From: Oscillospiraceae bacterium
Lineage (GTDB): Bacteria > Bacillota > Clostridia > Oscillospirales > CAG-272
Assembly: GCA_015065395.1 (NCBI GenBank)
Contig: SVQJ01000102.1
Span: forward strand, 1 to 6,475
Length of the DNA stretch: 6,475 bases
Direction of reading: 5' to 3'
The notes below the pieces were generated by a model, which was not told where the DNA came from, searched no databases, and saw nothing but the letters and a program-made list of their open reading frames with translations. Numbering within the stretch: position 1 is the first letter of the stretch; every line of letters starts with the position of its first letter. The position numbers and the translations under genes are program-made. Positions 5,907-6,475 of this stretch are shown here, in pieces.

Positions 5907-6326
5907 ATGAAAAGACTTAAAGTATTTTTTCGCTACACATTTATTATGCTCGGAGCTATGAATTTGGGTTATGTCTTTGCTTCGATCAGATATGGAGATA
6001 TAGTAAATATAAAAGCGCTGTATGCATTGGATGCCCTAATGGTCACAGCGGCAGTTAGCGCTGAGCTGATATTAAAGACCGGAGTTTCCCCCGTGGAAAA
6101 ATGGATCCGCAGAGCAGTGCTTCTGCTTGTGGACACAGTTGCAGCCCCTACGTATTTTGTAATATTCGGATGGATCAAAGCTGAAGCACTGATGAAAACA
6201 CTTCCGTATTCTGTATTGTTTTTATTGGCGGTGCCTGTTATTGCACTGATCATCGGTGATATATGGGAAAAAAAGCATATAGAAAGGATAAATAAAAAGC
6301 TGTCACAAAATATCGAAAACGATTAA
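5907..6326 (+). CDS. DUF3021 family four-helix membrane protein
   Basis: Integral membrane protein of 139 residues (141 from ATG 5901). Four hydrophobic helices are visible at about residues 7-27, 37-56, 70-90 and 99-117, followed by a charged tail (EKKHIERINKKL) typical of the family. Proteins of this family are usually encoded immediately after a LytTR regulator and are thought to hold or modulate it at the membrane; that role is inferred from gene pairing, not from motifs. GGGGG at 5895-5899 is 7 nt from ATG 5907 but only 1 nt from ATG 5901, so 5907 is preferred. ATG 5901 would overlap the regulator's stop as ATGA. No enzyme motif or signal peptide cleavage site is evident. A terminator hairpin follows 38 nt after the stop, making this the last gene of the two-gene operon. 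Confidence 0.85.
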   Translation: MKRLKVFFRYTFIMLGAMNLGYVFASIRYGDIVNIKALYALDALMVTAAVSAELILKTGVSPVEKWIRRAVLLLVDTVAAPTYFVIFGWIKAEALMKTLPYSVLFLLAVPVIALIIGDIWEKKHIERINKKLSQNIEND

Positions 6327-6364
6327 ATCATTTCAGCTTTGCGGAATAAAAAGAAAAGATGAAA

Positions 6365-6402
6365 GAAACGCCGAAAGCATCCGCGTATGCTTTCGGCGTT
6401 TC
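6365..6402 (+). terminator. Intrinsic terminator of the LytTR-DUF3021 operon
   Basis: GAAACGCCGAAAGCAT (6365-6380) pairs perfectly over 16 bp with 6387-6402, around the loop CCGCGT. It begins 38 nt after the DUF3021 stop. The U-rich part (GTTTC) lies in the lower stem and no U-run follows, so termination efficiency is uncertain. The fold is equally strong on the minus strand and may also serve a convergent gene beyond the window edge. Confidence 0.8.
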
Positions 6403-6475
6403 AGACTGTCGAAAAAGGCGCAGAACGCAGAAAAGTCATAGCAAAGCGTGACAAAAAACAAACTCTGCCGATTAA
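6403..6475. other. Terminal 73 bases, no supportable gene
   Basis: After the terminator I see no start with a ribosome binding site, no complete promoter and no long repeat. Two minus-strand frames stay open to the window edge, one ending next to the terminator and one running through it. Neither has recognisable protein content. Confidence 0.5.

Noticed and set aside
6333..6473. Minus-strand frame of 46 codons open to the right window edge
   Set aside because: It runs through the terminator hairpin, lacks a visible start and has no recognisable protein content. The other open minus frame, ending near 6403, is too short to judge.

Overview
The window looks like chromosomal DNA from an anaerobic, low- to mid-GC Firmicute, most likely a gut or rumen Clostridia (Ruminococcaceae/Lachnospiraceae type). 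The support is indirect: frequent ATA and AGA codons, strong G-rich Shine-Dalgarno sequences, an oxygen-sensitive glycyl radical enzyme, a LytTR regulator paired with a DUF3021 membrane protein, and hairpin-rich gaps between genes. No rRNA or marker gene is present, so the lineage is an inference.

Layout. All genes are on the + strand. Positions 1-2592 appear to be the end of a surface polysaccharide cluster: a Wzx-type flippase whose 5' end lies outside the window, then a ferredoxin-like FrhB/FdhB-family iron-sulfur protein of the kind often found in such clusters. After a 35-nt gap without a terminator comes a complete glycyl radical enzyme of the pyruvate formate-lyase family (2628-4952). 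It has the radical-glycine loop (Gly753) and a catalytic-loop cysteine (Cys419), but several family positions are altered and no activating enzyme is encoded in the window. A strong 17-bp hairpin at 4991-5039 closes this unit.

Positions 4953-5466 are a non-coding stretch of about 500 nt. It holds a series of independent inverted repeats, including a perfect 29-bp stem (5200-5263) and a compact branched fold (5131-5202). They are followed by a dyad and an extended -10 promoter (TTGAAA-N17-TATACT).

That promoter drives a two-gene module, a stand-alone LytTR DNA-binding regulator and a four-helix DUF3021 membrane protein, which ends at a 16-bp terminator hairpin (6365-6402). The regulator probably controls its own promoter, with the membrane protein modulating it. 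This is inferred from how such pairs usually behave.

The points most worth a second look are the glycyl radical enzyme (no activase nearby, Gln in the catalytic loop, a second Gly-Cys-Val-Glu motif) and the hairpin array between the two transcription units.
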